64,000 bases of DNA from SLFH01 sp050486265 (lineage in GTDB: Bacteria; Planctomycetota; Phycisphaerae; Phycisphaerales; UBA1924), in assembly GCA_050486265.1 (NCBI GenBank), contig JBJHCY010000002.1, forward strand, positions 434,001 through 498,000. The letters are read 5' to 3'. Of this stretch, positions 1 through 8,088 are shown in pieces; position 1 is the stretch's first letter; every line of letters starts with the position of its first letter. A program made the position numbers and the translations under genes. The notes beneath the pieces were generated by a model that was not told the DNA's origin, did not search any database, and saw only the letters and a list, made by a program, of their open reading frames with translations.

Positions 1-887
1 GGCGAGCTGTACCCGATCACCGACCAGAGCGGCGGGATCTGCATCCCAACATGCGGGTCGCTCGCGAGCATCCCCGCGCCCGACGCCGTCCGCGACCCCG
101 AGACCGCGAACGCGTTGCTGCCCACGCGCGAGACGCCCATGATCGCGTCCAGCGGCGTTGCGTCCATCGGCCCGAAGCTGGCCCGACCCGCGTCGTGGAA
201 GCCCCGCAGGCGGGCGCTGTACTCCTCAAAGCCCGGCCGGTCGCGCAGCGCCGCCATGCTGTACCAGAGCGCAAGCGAGACATCCGCCGAGCCCAGACGC
301 CCGATCGAAAGCACATCACCGACCGTCCAGTCCTCCGTCTCCGAGAGCCCGATGATCCGAAGCTCGATCGGCGCCGTGCGGAATCGGCGCCGGTAATCGT
401 TGATCCCCTCGACATACCGCTGCGCCCACGCCCGTGTCTCCGGGTCCATCGTCTCTTCGATCGCGGGGACCGCCGTTGTCAGCCCGATCGCCCGGAGCGA
501 CGCGTCGAGAAAGACCGCCGGCGGCCCGAACAGTTCCGCAAGACGCCCCTGCGACAAATGACGCATCAGCTCCATCTGCCCCATCCGCTGGTGGGCGTGC
601 ACCACCCCCATCAGGTACGGCACATCCTCGTCGCGCGACGCCTCGATGAAGGGGTGCTGGTGTTCGTCGAACCAGAGCGTCGCCTCGCCCCGAAGGTCGT
701 ACTCGCCGTTGGGCAACTCCCGCACACGCTCGGCCGGAGCGACGCTCATCCCGATCGGCGGCACGCTTGCGCAACTCGACAGCCCCACAGCGAGCCCGAC
801 GCCCGCGAGCACCGGTCCGACGATGAGCACGCCCGTCATCAGCCCGAGGGCCTTCCTGTAGCGTCCCTTTGATGGTCTTTGTTTCAC
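1..887 (-). CDS. Penicillin acylase-family lipoprotein (3' end cut by window edge)
   Basis: Only the N-terminal part is in the window; the gene runs off the left edge. Reading the minus strand gives a lipoprotein signal with lipobox LSSC, then the acylase hallmarks: a PFIEASRDE stretch, GVVHAHQRMGQMEL, a GRLAELFG segment, and VGSNAFAVSG with LASDPHVGMQIPPLW. In this Ntn-hydrolase family the Ser of GSN becomes the new N-terminal nucleophile after self-cleavage; here it is the codon at 117-119. The family hydrolyses amide bonds of penicillins or acyl-homoserine lactones; the substrate here is unknown. A GTG at 887 gives a positively charged n-region; an ATG at 839 has the better ribosome binding site (AGGAAGG), so the start is uncertain. 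It is divergent from the M14 peptidase. Confidence 0.85.
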   Translation of the reverse strand, partial: MKQRPSKGRYRKALGLMTGVLIVGPVLAGVGLAVGLSSCASVPPIGMSVAPAERVRELPNGEYDLRGEATLWFDEHQHPFIEASRDEDVPYLMGVVHAHQRMGQMELMRHLSQGRLAELFGPPAVFLDASLRAIGLTTAVPAIEETMDPETRAWAQRYVEGINDYRRRFRTAPIELRIIGLSETEDWTVGDVLSIGRLGSADVSLALWYSMAALRDRPGFEEYSARLRGFHDAGRASFGPMDATPLDAIMGVSRVGSNAFAVSGSRTASGAGMLASDPHVGMQIPPLWSVIGYSS

Positions 888-1223
888 TCTCAAGCTTTCG
901 CTTCCTGCTGGCGGCGGATGCCGACATCCCCACGGGGGGTCGGGTTTGTTCGGAGAATCCAACGCGTCGATGCTGCCGTAAATCGACCGGACGCCGGGAT
1001 TATTCGTTGGCACTACCGACGCCGCATGCTCTCCAGCAGACATCCGTATCTTGATCGGGCCTCACGCAACGCCGGCCGCATCCTCACGCGGACCCATTTC
1101 GGTTCAGACTTCTGGCGCGTCCGCTGGCAGGACATGTCCGGAGCTTCCCACGAAGGGGTCGTGTATTCGTGGTACGATGGCTCCGAGGCCGGACGGGCGC
1201 TGGGCCCGGGCCTCGGAGGAATC
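888..1223. other. Divergent intergenic region with a hairpin over the downstream RBS
   Basis: About 335 bases without a gene between the acylase and the M14 peptidase, so both promoters should lie here; I see no convincing -35/-10 pair. The one clear structure is an inverted repeat, CTCCGAGGCC at 1181-1190 and GGCCTCGGAG at 1209-1218. Its right arm contains most of the GGAGGA ribosome binding site (1215-1220) of the peptidase gene. Confidence 0.6.
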
Positions 1224-2540
1224 ATGCCCCAATTGAAAACCCTGATGAAGTTTCGTTCTCTGCTGTCGGCCGCGTTCTTCGCCCTCGTGCTCGCGCTGGC
1301 GCCAGCCGCACACGCCCAAACCCAGTACACCCTCACCGAGTCCTTCGACGGCGGCGCCCTCGACATCGAGGCCACCACCATTGAGGGCGATGTCATCCAC
1401 CTCGCCCCCCGGGCGACCTGGACCATCCACCGCTACGCCAACCGCTTCCGCTGGGTGAATTTCCGGATTTCCGGGGTCGAGGGCCGCACCCCCGAGTTCC
1501 GTGTCACCGCCTCGGGCTTCCTCGGCTCGCTCCGGGGCCACCGGTTCCTGTACCGCGAGAACCCGACCGACCCCGACAGCGAGTGGCGGTTCTTCGAGCG
1601 TGGCGACATCGACCGCGACAACGATCTCTACATTTTCAGCAACGACCGCCCCTTCGACGCAGACGAGGTCGAGGTCGCCTGGTCGGTCACCTACCCCGTC
1701 TCCCGGGCGAGCTCGCTGGTCGAGGAGATCGGCCGTACGCGCTTCGTCTCGCCGACCCCCTCCTCCGACGAACGCCTCATCGTCGGCAAGTCGCTCGGCG
1801 GCACCGACGAGTTCGGACGCGAGATCCCGCAGCTTCGCCTCTACGGCTTCCGGCTCGCCGACGACGAGGGACCCGCCGAAGGCGTTGAACGCCAGACCAT
1901 CGTCGTGATCAGCGGCGTCCACTCCAGCGAGACCGTCGGCAACCACGCGCTGGAAGGCTTCCTCAAGTTCCTCGTCTCAGACGAACCCGAAGCCGCACAG
2001 CTCCGATCCCTCGCCGAGTTCTTCGTCTACCCGCTGGTCGACCCCGACGGTCGCTACGGCGGACGCTTCCGCAACAGCCACGAAGTGCCCACCGAGGACA
2101 TGAACCGCCACTGGCACCAGCCCGACACCTTCACAAACCTCCGCAAGCTGCGACAGGCGATCCTCAACGACACCGGCGGTCGCGCGGACATCCTCTTCGA
2201 CTTCCACGGGATCTCCAACCAGGGCGACGACTTCGTCTTCACCCGCGAGGTCTTCGCCGACTCGGCGTTCATGCAGGCGCTCCAGGCCCGCGCCGGCATC
2301 GGCCCTCGGCCCTCCGACGGGCACCCCGGCATGGCCCGCATCTACTTCGCCCGCGACGACAGGCTCGGCCTCCGCGAGGCGTACACCCCCGAGTTCGCCC
2401 CCCGCTCCGGACGCACCAGCGAGGAACTGCAGGCTATCGGCCGTCAGTACGCCCTCGCCCTCCTCGACGCCCTGATCGAGCACCAGCGTTCGCCCGCGGA
2501 AGAAGCGGACGCCGAAGCCGAAACAGTCTCCTCGCACTGA
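1224..2540 (+). CDS. Exported M14-type zinc carboxypeptidase-like protein
   Basis: 438 residues. The ATG at 1224 follows GGAGGA by a few bases; an in-frame ATG at 1245 is an alternative. The N-terminus is a signal peptide ending near AHA/QTQ, so the protein is exported. Residues about 30-190 form an N-terminal beta-type domain as in cytosolic-carboxypeptidase-like M14 proteins. The peptidase domain follows: zinc ligands in GVHSSETVGN (HxxE), a conserved DPDGRYGGR stretch, FDFHG with the third zinc ligand, and a late TPEFA Glu as candidate catalytic base. M14 enzymes trim C-terminal residues or peptidoglycan peptides; the substrate cannot be told here. A strong terminator follows. Confidence 0.8.
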   Translation: MPQLKTLMKFRSLLSAAFFALVLALAPAAHAQTQYTLTESFDGGALDIEATTIEGDVIHLAPRATWTIHRYANRFRWVNFRISGVEGRTPEFRVTASGFLGSLRGHRFLYRENPTDPDSEWRFFERGDIDRDNDLYIFSNDRPFDADEVEVAWSVTYPVSRASSLVEEIGRTRFVSPTPSSDERLIVGKSLGGTDEFGREIPQLRLYGFRLADDEGPAEGVERQTIVVISGVHSSETVGNHALEGFLKFLVSDEPEAAQLRSLAEFFVYPLVDPDGRYGGRFRNSHEVPTEDMNRHWHQPDTFTNLRKLRQAILNDTGGRADILFDFHGISNQGDDFVFTREVFADSAFMQALQARAGIGPRPSDGHPGMARIYFARDDRLGLREAYTPEFAPRSGRTSEELQAIGRQYALALLDALIEHQRSPAEEADAEAETVSSH

Positions 2541-2570
2541 TCGCAAAGCAACGATTTTTCCGGACTCTAC

Positions 2571-2600
2571 CGCGTCGGCCCCGTGCCGACGCGCTTTTTT
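2571..2600 (+). terminator. Rho-independent terminator after the M14 gene
   Basis: A perfect 9-bp stem (CGCGTCGGC / GCCGACGCG, loop CCCGT) is followed by C and six T residues. It lies about 30 bases after the peptidase stop codon. Confidence 0.9.
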
Positions 2601-2616
2601 ATGCAACTGCGTCTCT

Positions 2617-2637
2617 GTCTCAGTTCGCAACTGAGAC
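2617..2637 (+). promoter_or_regulatory. Perfect 9-bp leader hairpin upstream of the small Cys protein
   Basis: GTCTCAGTT, loop CGC, AACTGAGAC. It has no T-run, so it is not a typical terminator. It lies about 90 bases upstream of the start at 2729, and could be a 5'-UTR structure or an operator. Confidence 0.4.
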
Positions 2638-2728
2638 GCGTTCTCGCAAACTTGCGTGCGCTTCGGTGCGAAACTATGTGTGTCGGCGGCAACGACCGCC
2701 GCCCCGTGTTTCCGCAAGGAGGTTTCCC

Positions 2729-2938
2729 ATGATGCAAGTCAAAGACGGCCAGTGCGGCAAGTGCGCCCACTTCGGCGAAGACCACCCGCAAGACCCCAAG
2801 CTCGTCCAGATCCGTGTCAGCGGCAAGGCCCCCGAGGACCTCGTCGAGGACTGCGGCCACCCCCAGCACGCCGGCCTGCACCTGAAGGTCACGCCGATCA
2901 GCGGCTGCCAGGGCTTCACCCCCGCCAAGGTCGCCTGA
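2729..2938 (+). CDS. Small Cys/His-containing protein of unknown function
   Basis: 69 residues. The ATG at 2729 follows a strong AAGGAGG (2716-2722) with six-base spacing; a second ATG at 2732 is equally possible. The sequence holds GQCGKCAHFGEDH, then EDCGHPQHAGLHLKV and ISGCQGF: four Cys and several His that could bind one metal ion, though the spacing matches no zinc ribbon I recognise. There is no signal peptide or membrane segment. It stands alone between a terminator and a convergent gene. The strong ribosome site and even spacing of Cys argue that it is a real, well-translated gene. Function unknown. Confidence 0.75.
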   Translation: MMQVKDGQCGKCAHFGEDHPQDPKLVQIRVSGKAPEDLVEDCGHPQHAGLHLKVTPISGCQGFTPAKVA

Positions 2939-2982
2939 GTTGTCCGAGTCGCGGGCCTCCGCCCGCAAGGGGTAACAATTCG

Positions 2983-4308
2983 TCACGAGGCCAGCGACGC
3001 GTCGCGGGCGTCCTCGGGCAGGTGAACCTCCACCGGCTCGGCGGGCGCGACCACGCGTCGCTGTTTTTCTGCGCCCGCCCGCTCGCGGATCCACGCCCCG
3101 ATCCGTTCCCGCTCGCCAGACCACGCATCCGAGGCCCGCAGCGCCAGAAAACTCCGGAACATCGCGAGAAGCAGCTCGTCCAGCCGCCGGATCATCGCGA
3201 GGCGGGCTTCGAGGCGGTCGCCCGCCTCGGTCATCGTCGCCTCTTCCTCCTCGCTCGGGCGGGGGAGGGTCACACCCGAGACGAGCCAGCGGTCGGCCTG
3301 GAAGCTCAGGGTGTATTGGCGGTTGTGCTCGGCGAGGATCAGCCCGGCCCGCCTGGGCCACTTGCCGACCAAGAGCGCCCTTGCCGCCTCGGGCATGCGG
3401 ACCGGGGCGATCCCTTCCTCGGTCGAGGTCAGGGTCTGCTTGCCGGTAAAGCCCCAGGCGCACTCCATCTCCAGCAGCCGGTCCATGGCGAGGGCGACCT
3501 CGGTTTCGGCCCCCGATTCATCGGTGACCTCGAAGCGCCCGCCGCCGGTCTCGCAGCGGCGCCAGATCCAGAGCAGGAATTCATTGCCGAGGAAGTCCGA
3601 CGGCTCGACGCTCGCCCACGGGACCTCGGGCCGGTCCGGATCGATCGCGTCCTCGCCGGGTGACCGACCCGCGGGGGGATCGACAAAGCGGCTCGGGCGC
3701 ATGTCCTCGAAGCGCCGGTCGAGGCCCTTGGAGGCGTAGTAGTCGGCCGCGAGTGCGCCCGAGCTCATCGGCGAAAGCCCGGCGCCGAACGAGACGCGCC
3801 AGTGATTCGCCAGACGCTCGGTGAACGCCTGCGCCCCGGTCGCGCAGAGAATCACTTTTCGTGGTAAGTCCCAGAGGATGGGAACCATCTTGCTGCGCTT
3901 GTGCTTGCCGGTCGCGCGCTCGTCGTCGATCGCGCGTTCGACCGCCTCGCGCACGAGCTTCTTGCTCTCGCGCATCCCGGGCATGGCGTCCTTCAGCGAG
4001 CCGGCCTCGCGGGCCCGGATCGCGCGAGCGACCTCGGCGGGCACCTTGTTGGTGTCGACGCGGACGCCGAGGTGGGCGAGCTGCCCGTCGAGCCAGGCGT
4101 TCTTGTCGAGCGAGAACTGGTTGTCCTCGATGTGCTCGCCCCCGGTCCAGCCGAACTCGACCTCGCCGGGGCGTTCGCCCGCGTCGGTCGGGTTTTTGGC
4201 GATGGTGTGCTCGGCGCACTTGTCAAGATGCTCGCGCCCGAGCGTTTCGGACGCCGGGAGCGACGCGCGGAGACGGCAGAAACCGACCTGTCCACCAAGA
4301 AAGGGCAT
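2983..4308 (-). CDS. RdgC-like protein (recombination-associated)
   Basis: 441 residues from the ATG at 4308, which has AAGGA upstream; a longer frame reaches 4509 but its extra N-terminus is low-complexity and lacks a ribosome site. The start MPFLGGQVGFCRLRA, the EVEFGWTGGEH and ILWDLPRKVI segments and the later FLGNEFLLWIWRR block resemble the RdgC family. RdgC is a ring-shaped double-stranded DNA-binding protein in proteobacteria that restrains RecA. The C-terminal 60 residues are charged and probably helical. The call is from recalled family motifs, not a search. It could affect the RecA encoded in this window, but it is not linked to it. Confidence 0.55.
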   Translation of the reverse strand: MPFLGGQVGFCRLRASLPASETLGREHLDKCAEHTIAKNPTDAGERPGEVEFGWTGGEHIEDNQFSLDKNAWLDGQLAHLGVRVDTNKVPAEVARAIRAREAGSLKDAMPGMRESKKLVREAVERAIDDERATGKHKRSKMVPILWDLPRKVILCATGAQAFTERLANHWRVSFGAGLSPMSSGALAADYYASKGLDRRFEDMRPSRFVDPPAGRSPGEDAIDPDRPEVPWASVEPSDFLGNEFLLWIWRRCETGGGRFEVTDESGAETEVALAMDRLLEMECAWGFTGKQTLTSTEEGIAPVRMPEAARALLVGKWPRRAGLILAEHNRQYTLSFQADRWLVSGVTLPRPSEEEEATMTEAGDRLEARLAMIRRLDELLLAMFRSFLALRASDAWSGERERIGAWIRERAGAEKQRRVVAPAEPVEVHLPEDARDASLAS

Positions 4309-4534
4309 GCGGGACTGTCCTTGTTCGATGTGTTCTCTTGGGCGGCTCTCGCCCGGGCCGCGATCGTACTGCCCCGCCCCGCCCGGGTCGCCCCGAGAAG
4401 GCCGCCGAACACGCAGGAAAGGCCCCAGCGCCGCGGGTTTGCGCACAAACGCGAGCGGTCGCCTGTCGAGAGACAGGTTGCCAACCGAGTTCTCCACCAT
4501 GTTGTCCACAGGCGGCTGTCGGTTGCCGGGGGCT

Positions 4535-5665
4535 CTACTCCAGCCCGACCTGAACGAGCCTGCGCCCGCGGATCTGCTCGTTGCCGAGCTGGCCGCAGGC
4601 GGCCATGGTGTCGCGCCCCTTGGTCCTGCGCCGCTTGCAGAACTGGCCCCGGGCCTCCAGCCTCGCCAGGAAGGCGTCGACCGACGCCTCGTCGGGGGCC
4701 GGCCAGGGCGAGTTCCGGCGCGGGTTGTACGGGATCACATTGACGCAGCAGCGGATGTTCTTGAGCAAGTCCGCCAGTTCATCGGCGTGCTCGGGCCGGT
4801 CGTTCACGCCCGGGATCAGCACATACTCGGCGCAGATCGCGCCCGACGGACGCAGCGGCCACGCCTCCAGCACACGCACAAGCTCGCCCAGCGGCATCGC
4901 CCGGTTGATCGGCATGATGGTGTTGCGGATCTCGTCGTTAGGCGCGTTGATCGACACCGCGAGATTCAGCCGCTTCCATCCGTCGGTGACGACACGCTCG
5001 CGGAGGGCCAGCAGCCCGTCGATGCGTCCGACGGTCGAGACGGTGATGTTCTTCATCGCGATCGCGGCGCCGCGCCGGTCGGTCAGCGTCTCGATCGCGC
5101 CGATCACGCCCTCGGGATTGTCCAAGGGCTCGCCCATGCCCATGAAGACGATGTTCTTGATCGCCGCGTGCAGACGGTGCGTCGCGGCCCACCACTGCGC
5201 CACGATCTCGGCGGGGCTGAGCGAGCGGATGAGCCCCATCTGCGCCGTCTCGCAGAAGCCGCAGCCCATCGCGCAGCCGACCTGCGACGAGACGCAGAGC
5301 GTGTGCGTTGTGGCGTGACGCCCGCGCATGGGGATCACGACCGATTCGGTTTCGAGGTGCTCGGGCAGCTCGCGCCCGCCCCTGCGCTCCGGCGGCGGCA
5401 CCGGCAGCAGGAACTTGCGGACCACGCCCTCGGGGCTCTCCGATTCGAGCACGCGCGAGGGCGAGGCCGGGATCCAAGACGCGATCCAAGCCTGGGCCAA
5501 GCCCTCCAGATCACCCCCGGCCCGCCCCGCGTAGACCGCCCGGTAGATCGCGTCGGCACGCCCGGACCCCACGCCCACGGCGCGGCAAGCCTCGACAAAC
5601 GCCGCGTGGGGCAGGCCCAGCGGCGAGGGCGGGCGGGAAGCCGGGTTTTCAGTGCGGGCGGCCAT
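4535..5665 (-). CDS. rlmN: 23S rRNA (adenine-2503-C2)-methyltransferase RlmN
   Basis: 376 residues, the normal length for the family. It is a radical-SAM enzyme that methylates C2 of A2503 in 23S rRNA and A37 of some tRNAs, using two SAM and a methyl-cysteine relay. The Fe-S cluster motif CAMGCGFC is intact, followed by FMGMGEPLDN for SAM binding and ISTVG-like NITVSTVGRI. The late GRDTMAACGQLGN carries the second relay Cys. The start at 5665 is the first ATG and has no strong ribosome site. It is on the same strand as the Exb operon, 47 bases beyond its last gene, so read-through is possible. Confidence 0.95.
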   Translation of the reverse strand: MAARTENPASRPPSPLGLPHAAFVEACRAVGVGSGRADAIYRAVYAGRAGGDLEGLAQAWIASWIPASPSRVLESESPEGVVRKFLLPVPPPERRGGRELPEHLETESVVIPMRGRHATTHTLCVSSQVGCAMGCGFCETAQMGLIRSLSPAEIVAQWWAATHRLHAAIKNIVFMGMGEPLDNPEGVIGAIETLTDRRGAAIAMKNITVSTVGRIDGLLALRERVVTDGWKRLNLAVSINAPNDEIRNTIMPINRAMPLGELVRVLEAWPLRPSGAICAEYVLIPGVNDRPEHADELADLLKNIRCCVNVIPYNPRRNSPWPAPDEASVDAFLARLEARGQFCKRRRTKGRDTMAACGQLGNEQIRGRRLVQVGLE

Positions 5666-5712
5666 CAGACCCGGAGTTTAGGGTCGCTCCGGCGGCTCCA
5701 GCGACGGCTGGG

Positions 5713-6693
5713 CTAGCGCTTGATCACGCGAACCACATGCACGGGGCGTGCCGGATCGGACGGGACGGCGATGTGGATCGTCCCGACATCTTCAGGCTGC
5801 AGCCCGAGCGTGGCGAGCTGCTGCTCCTGCACGCTCCCGATCTGGCGCGCGAGGCCGGAGGGGATCACCGCGATCACGCGCCGGACTCGCGGGTTCCACG
5901 ATGCCCCGAAGTGGCTCCGCAGGTCGCGCGATCCCGCGATCTCGATCTCCAGCGGCACGCTGCTCCACGCGCCGGAGACCCGGATCGGTCCGCGATGCTC
6001 GGTGATGGTCCGGCCGTCGCGGGAGATCTGCACCACGCCGCGGCTGAGCGAGTCGACACCGAAGATGTACATGTTGTGGCGTGCGGCCGCGTTGAAGAGC
6101 TCGCTCGAAGACCCGAACGAGAGCACGATCTTCGGCGCAGCGAACTCGCCGCCGGCTTGGGTCGTCCCTTCGGCGACGACGGCTCGCTCAGCGTCCGAAT
6201 CGGCGCCGCCGAGGATGTCTTCAATCATGCCGCTGGCGTCGGACTCGGCGAGCTCTGTTGCTTCTGTCGCGGGATCCGGCTCGGCGGCTGCCTCGGCAAC
6301 TGTTTCCTCGATCGCTTCTGTGGCGTCGGCTTCGGCGAGTTCTTCCATCGCGCCATCGGGCGGGGTGAACTCTTCGAGCACGGCCTCCGCAAGAGCCTCT
6401 TCCTCGATCATCGGCTCGGGCTCGGCCTCGACGAGCGTTTCCTCGATCGGTTCGGGGATCGGCAGCCGGATCGGTTCGGGTAGCTCTTCTGCGACCGCTT
6501 CTTCCTCGATCGCCGCCTCTTCTTCGATCGCCGGCGGCGGCGGAGGCGGCTCGGCGAGCGCAACGGTCAGTTGACCCGGATCGATCTCTTCTACTTCCGA
6601 ATCGTCCTTGGTGACCAGCCAGACGAAACCGATCACCACGCCGTGGAGGGCCAGCGAGAGGATCAGTCCGGCGATCGCGTGTCCGGCTTTCAT
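5713..6693 (-). CDS. TonB-like energy-transducer protein with a novel C-terminal domain
   Basis: 326 residues. One N-terminal membrane helix (about 7-28) follows a short cytoplasmic tip, as in TonB/TolA. Then comes a run of six prolines and a 110-residue linker very rich in Glu, Ala and Pro (about 50-165), presumably spanning the periplasm. The last 150 residues are a compact domain with no TonB C-terminal motif that I recognise. Its ATG overlaps the stop of exbD by four bases, so the two are translationally coupled. The job is inferred: to carry proton-motive force from the ExbB/ExbD pair to an envelope target. Unlike TonB the linker is acidic rather than Lys/Pro mixed. Confidence 0.75.
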   Translation of the reverse strand: MKAGHAIAGLILSLALHGVVIGFVWLVTKDDSEVEEIDPGQLTVALAEPPPPPPAIEEEAAIEEEAVAEELPEPIRLPIPEPIEETLVEAEPEPMIEEEALAEAVLEEFTPPDGAMEELAEADATEAIEETVAEAAAEPDPATEATELAESDASGMIEDILGGADSDAERAVVAEGTTQAGGEFAAPKIVLSFGSSSELFNAAARHNMYIFGVDSLSRGVVQISRDGRTITEHRGPIRVSGAWSSVPLEIEIAGSRDLRSHFGASWNPRVRRVIAVIPSGLARQIGSVQEQQLATLGLQPEDVGTIHIAVPSDPARPVHVVRVIKR

Positions 6694-7058
6694 CGCGCGC
6701 CCTCCGATGCATCAACTTCCAGTCGTGCGTCGACGCCGGCGGCGGTGATCTCGGCGAGCACGCTCAGCAGACGCCCCGAGGCCGCCTCGCGGTCGGCGCG
6801 CACGAGCACCGTCTCGCTCGGGTCGAGCAGCTTGGCGAGTTCGCCGCGAGCGATCGGGCGATCGCCCAGAAACACCCCGTCGGCCCGGACGGTCACCACC
6901 GGCGGGTTGTCCGAGACGGCTGCAGTCACACCCGGCCCGACCTCGGCGAGGTCGACGGGCATCGCGTCGATCCGCGTCGTCTGCGACAGGATCGCCACCA
7001 CCGCCCCCAGCGTGAGGAAGCCCAGATCGATCAGCGGCAGCATGCTGCGGAGCGTCAT
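6690..7058 (-). CDS. exbD: Biopolymer transport protein ExbD/TolR family
   Basis: 122 residues, close to family length. A short N-terminus (MTLRSM) leads to one membrane helix, LIDLGFLTLGAVVAILS, whose Asp after Ile-Leu matches the proton-carrying Asp of ExbD/TolR. The rest is a periplasmic domain with the family pattern of PPVVTVRADG, FLGDRPI and a late ADREAASGRLLSVL segment. It works as the stator partner of the preceding ExbB-like channel. It overlaps exbB and the TonB-like gene by four bases on each side (ATGA), so the three are one translational unit. Confidence 0.85.
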   Translation of the reverse strand: MTLRSMLPLIDLGFLTLGAVVAILSQTTRIDAMPVDLAEVGPGVTAAVSDNPPVVTVRADGVFLGDRPIARGELAKLLDPSETVLVRADREAASGRLLSVLAEITAAGVDARLEVDASEGAR

Positions 7059-7495
7059 GCCTTCGCCTTTCTCACCGGCGCCTTCTTCTCAGGCGTCGTC
7101 GCGGGCGCCTGCACAGTCACGGCGACCGGCGTCGGCGAACGCTTGGCGAAGATGTCGAGCACGAAGATGCCCAGCGACGCGACGATCGCGGTCACCAGCC
7201 CGACGCCCGTGGTCGTGTACGCGGTGCCGAGGCCCGAGACGATCTTCTCGGTGTCGATCGCCCCGCTGAACCCCGAGAACGCGCGCACAAACGCGACCAC
7301 CGAACCAAGAAGTCCGATCGAAACGGCGATGTTCGCCAGCGTTTCGAGCGGGCGGGTCCAGGGCCGGTCGAGCATCTTCTTGCGGCGACCCCCCATCATC
7401 GCCAGGAAGTAGCCCAGCACGATCCCCAGCGTCAACACCGACAGCGTGAGCTGCGGGATCAGGAAGTACCCCAGCGATTCGACGAGGGTGCGCAT
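7055..7495 (-). CDS. exbB: ExbB/TolQ/MotA-type proton channel protein (short form)
   Basis: 146 residues, shorter than usual ExbB (over 200). Three membrane helices can be seen: about 10-33, 52-75 and 90-113. The segment PLETLANIAVSIGLLGSVVAF and later GLGTAYTTTGVGLVTAIVAS carry the conserved Thr/Gly-rich channel helices. The large cytoplasmic loop of classic ExbB is only about 18 residues here, and the C-terminal tail is a Pro/Ala/Lys-rich extension of about 30 residues. It is expected to form the pentameric channel around ExbD. It sits 15 bases after the previous gene of the operon. Confidence 0.85.
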   Translation of the reverse strand: MRTLVESLGYFLIPQLTLSVLTLGIVLGYFLAMMGGRRKKMLDRPWTRPLETLANIAVSIGLLGSVVAFVRAFSGFSGAIDTEKIVSGLGTAYTTTGVGLVTAIVASLGIFVLDIFAKRSPTPVAVTVQAPATTPEKKAPVRKAKA

Positions 7496-7510
7496 GACTC
7501 GGTCCGTGGG

Positions 7511-8014
7511 TTACCTTGCCGCGCGGAGCGCCGGCGGCACGCTGATGATCGGCAGCGGGATGTCGGCCGCGATCTGCAGCGCCTCGGCGCGCACGCGCGA
7601 GCGCAACGACTGCTGGATCGGATCGAACGGAGACTCGACCTCGCGCCTCGGGCGCGCCGACTCTTCCTCGGGGTCGACATCGGGGATCGCCCAGCCGTGG
7701 CGGGTGCTGAGCACCAGCAGGCGGGCGAAGACGCGGTCGCGCCGGTCTCTGAGGGAGAGGAGTTCGGCGACGGTCTCGCCCTTGGCTTCGCCGCCCTGCT
7801 CGCGGGCCTCTTCCATGGCCTTGGCGCCGGTGCGGGCGATGTTGCGGTCGAGCCGCCGGAGCTCGCCGACGAGGGCGTTGAAGTCCTCGCGGGCCCGGTC
7901 GTTCTCAGACGAGGGCTGCTCGCTATAGGCGTACTCCGCCACGCCTGCGCGGGATTCGGCTGCGCCGAGCGTGCAGGCGGCGGCGAGGGCCAGTGTCGCG
8001 ATCGCGGTGCGCAT
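7511..8014 (-). CDS. Exported protein of unknown function in the Exb operon
   Basis: 167 residues. A signal peptide of about 23 residues ends near SRA/GVAEY. The mature part is hydrophilic and probably helical (about 35-105), with a Pro/Glu/Arg linker and a hydrophobic C-terminal stretch DIPLPIISVPPALR. The ATG at 8014 has AGGAGGAA at good spacing. It is third in an operon between a coiled-coil exported protein and exbB, so it is likely a periplasmic part of the same machine. I recognise no family. Confidence 0.7.
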   Translation of the reverse strand: MRTAIATLALAAACTLGAAESRAGVAEYAYSEQPSSENDRAREDFNALVGELRRLDRNIARTGAKAMEEAREQGGEAKGETVAELLSLRDRRDRVFARLLVLSTRHGWAIPDVDPEEESARPRREVESPFDPIQQSLRSRVRAEALQIAADIPLPIISVPPALRAAR

Positions 8015-8088
8015 GGTCTGTTCCTCCTGCCCGGCGCGGGGGGCGCGTCAGGGCGTTTCGCGTCGGCGCTCGCGGCGCCGGGTGTGTG

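Noticed and set aside
4309..4509. N-terminal extension of the RdgC-like gene
   Set aside because: It is low-complexity, has no ribosome site, and the family start MPFLGG fits the ATG at 4308.
4502..4510. TTGTCCACA, DnaA-box-like site
   Set aside because: A single near match, and 21807-21815 is another; no cluster, no AT-rich unwinding region and no dnaA or dnaN nearby.
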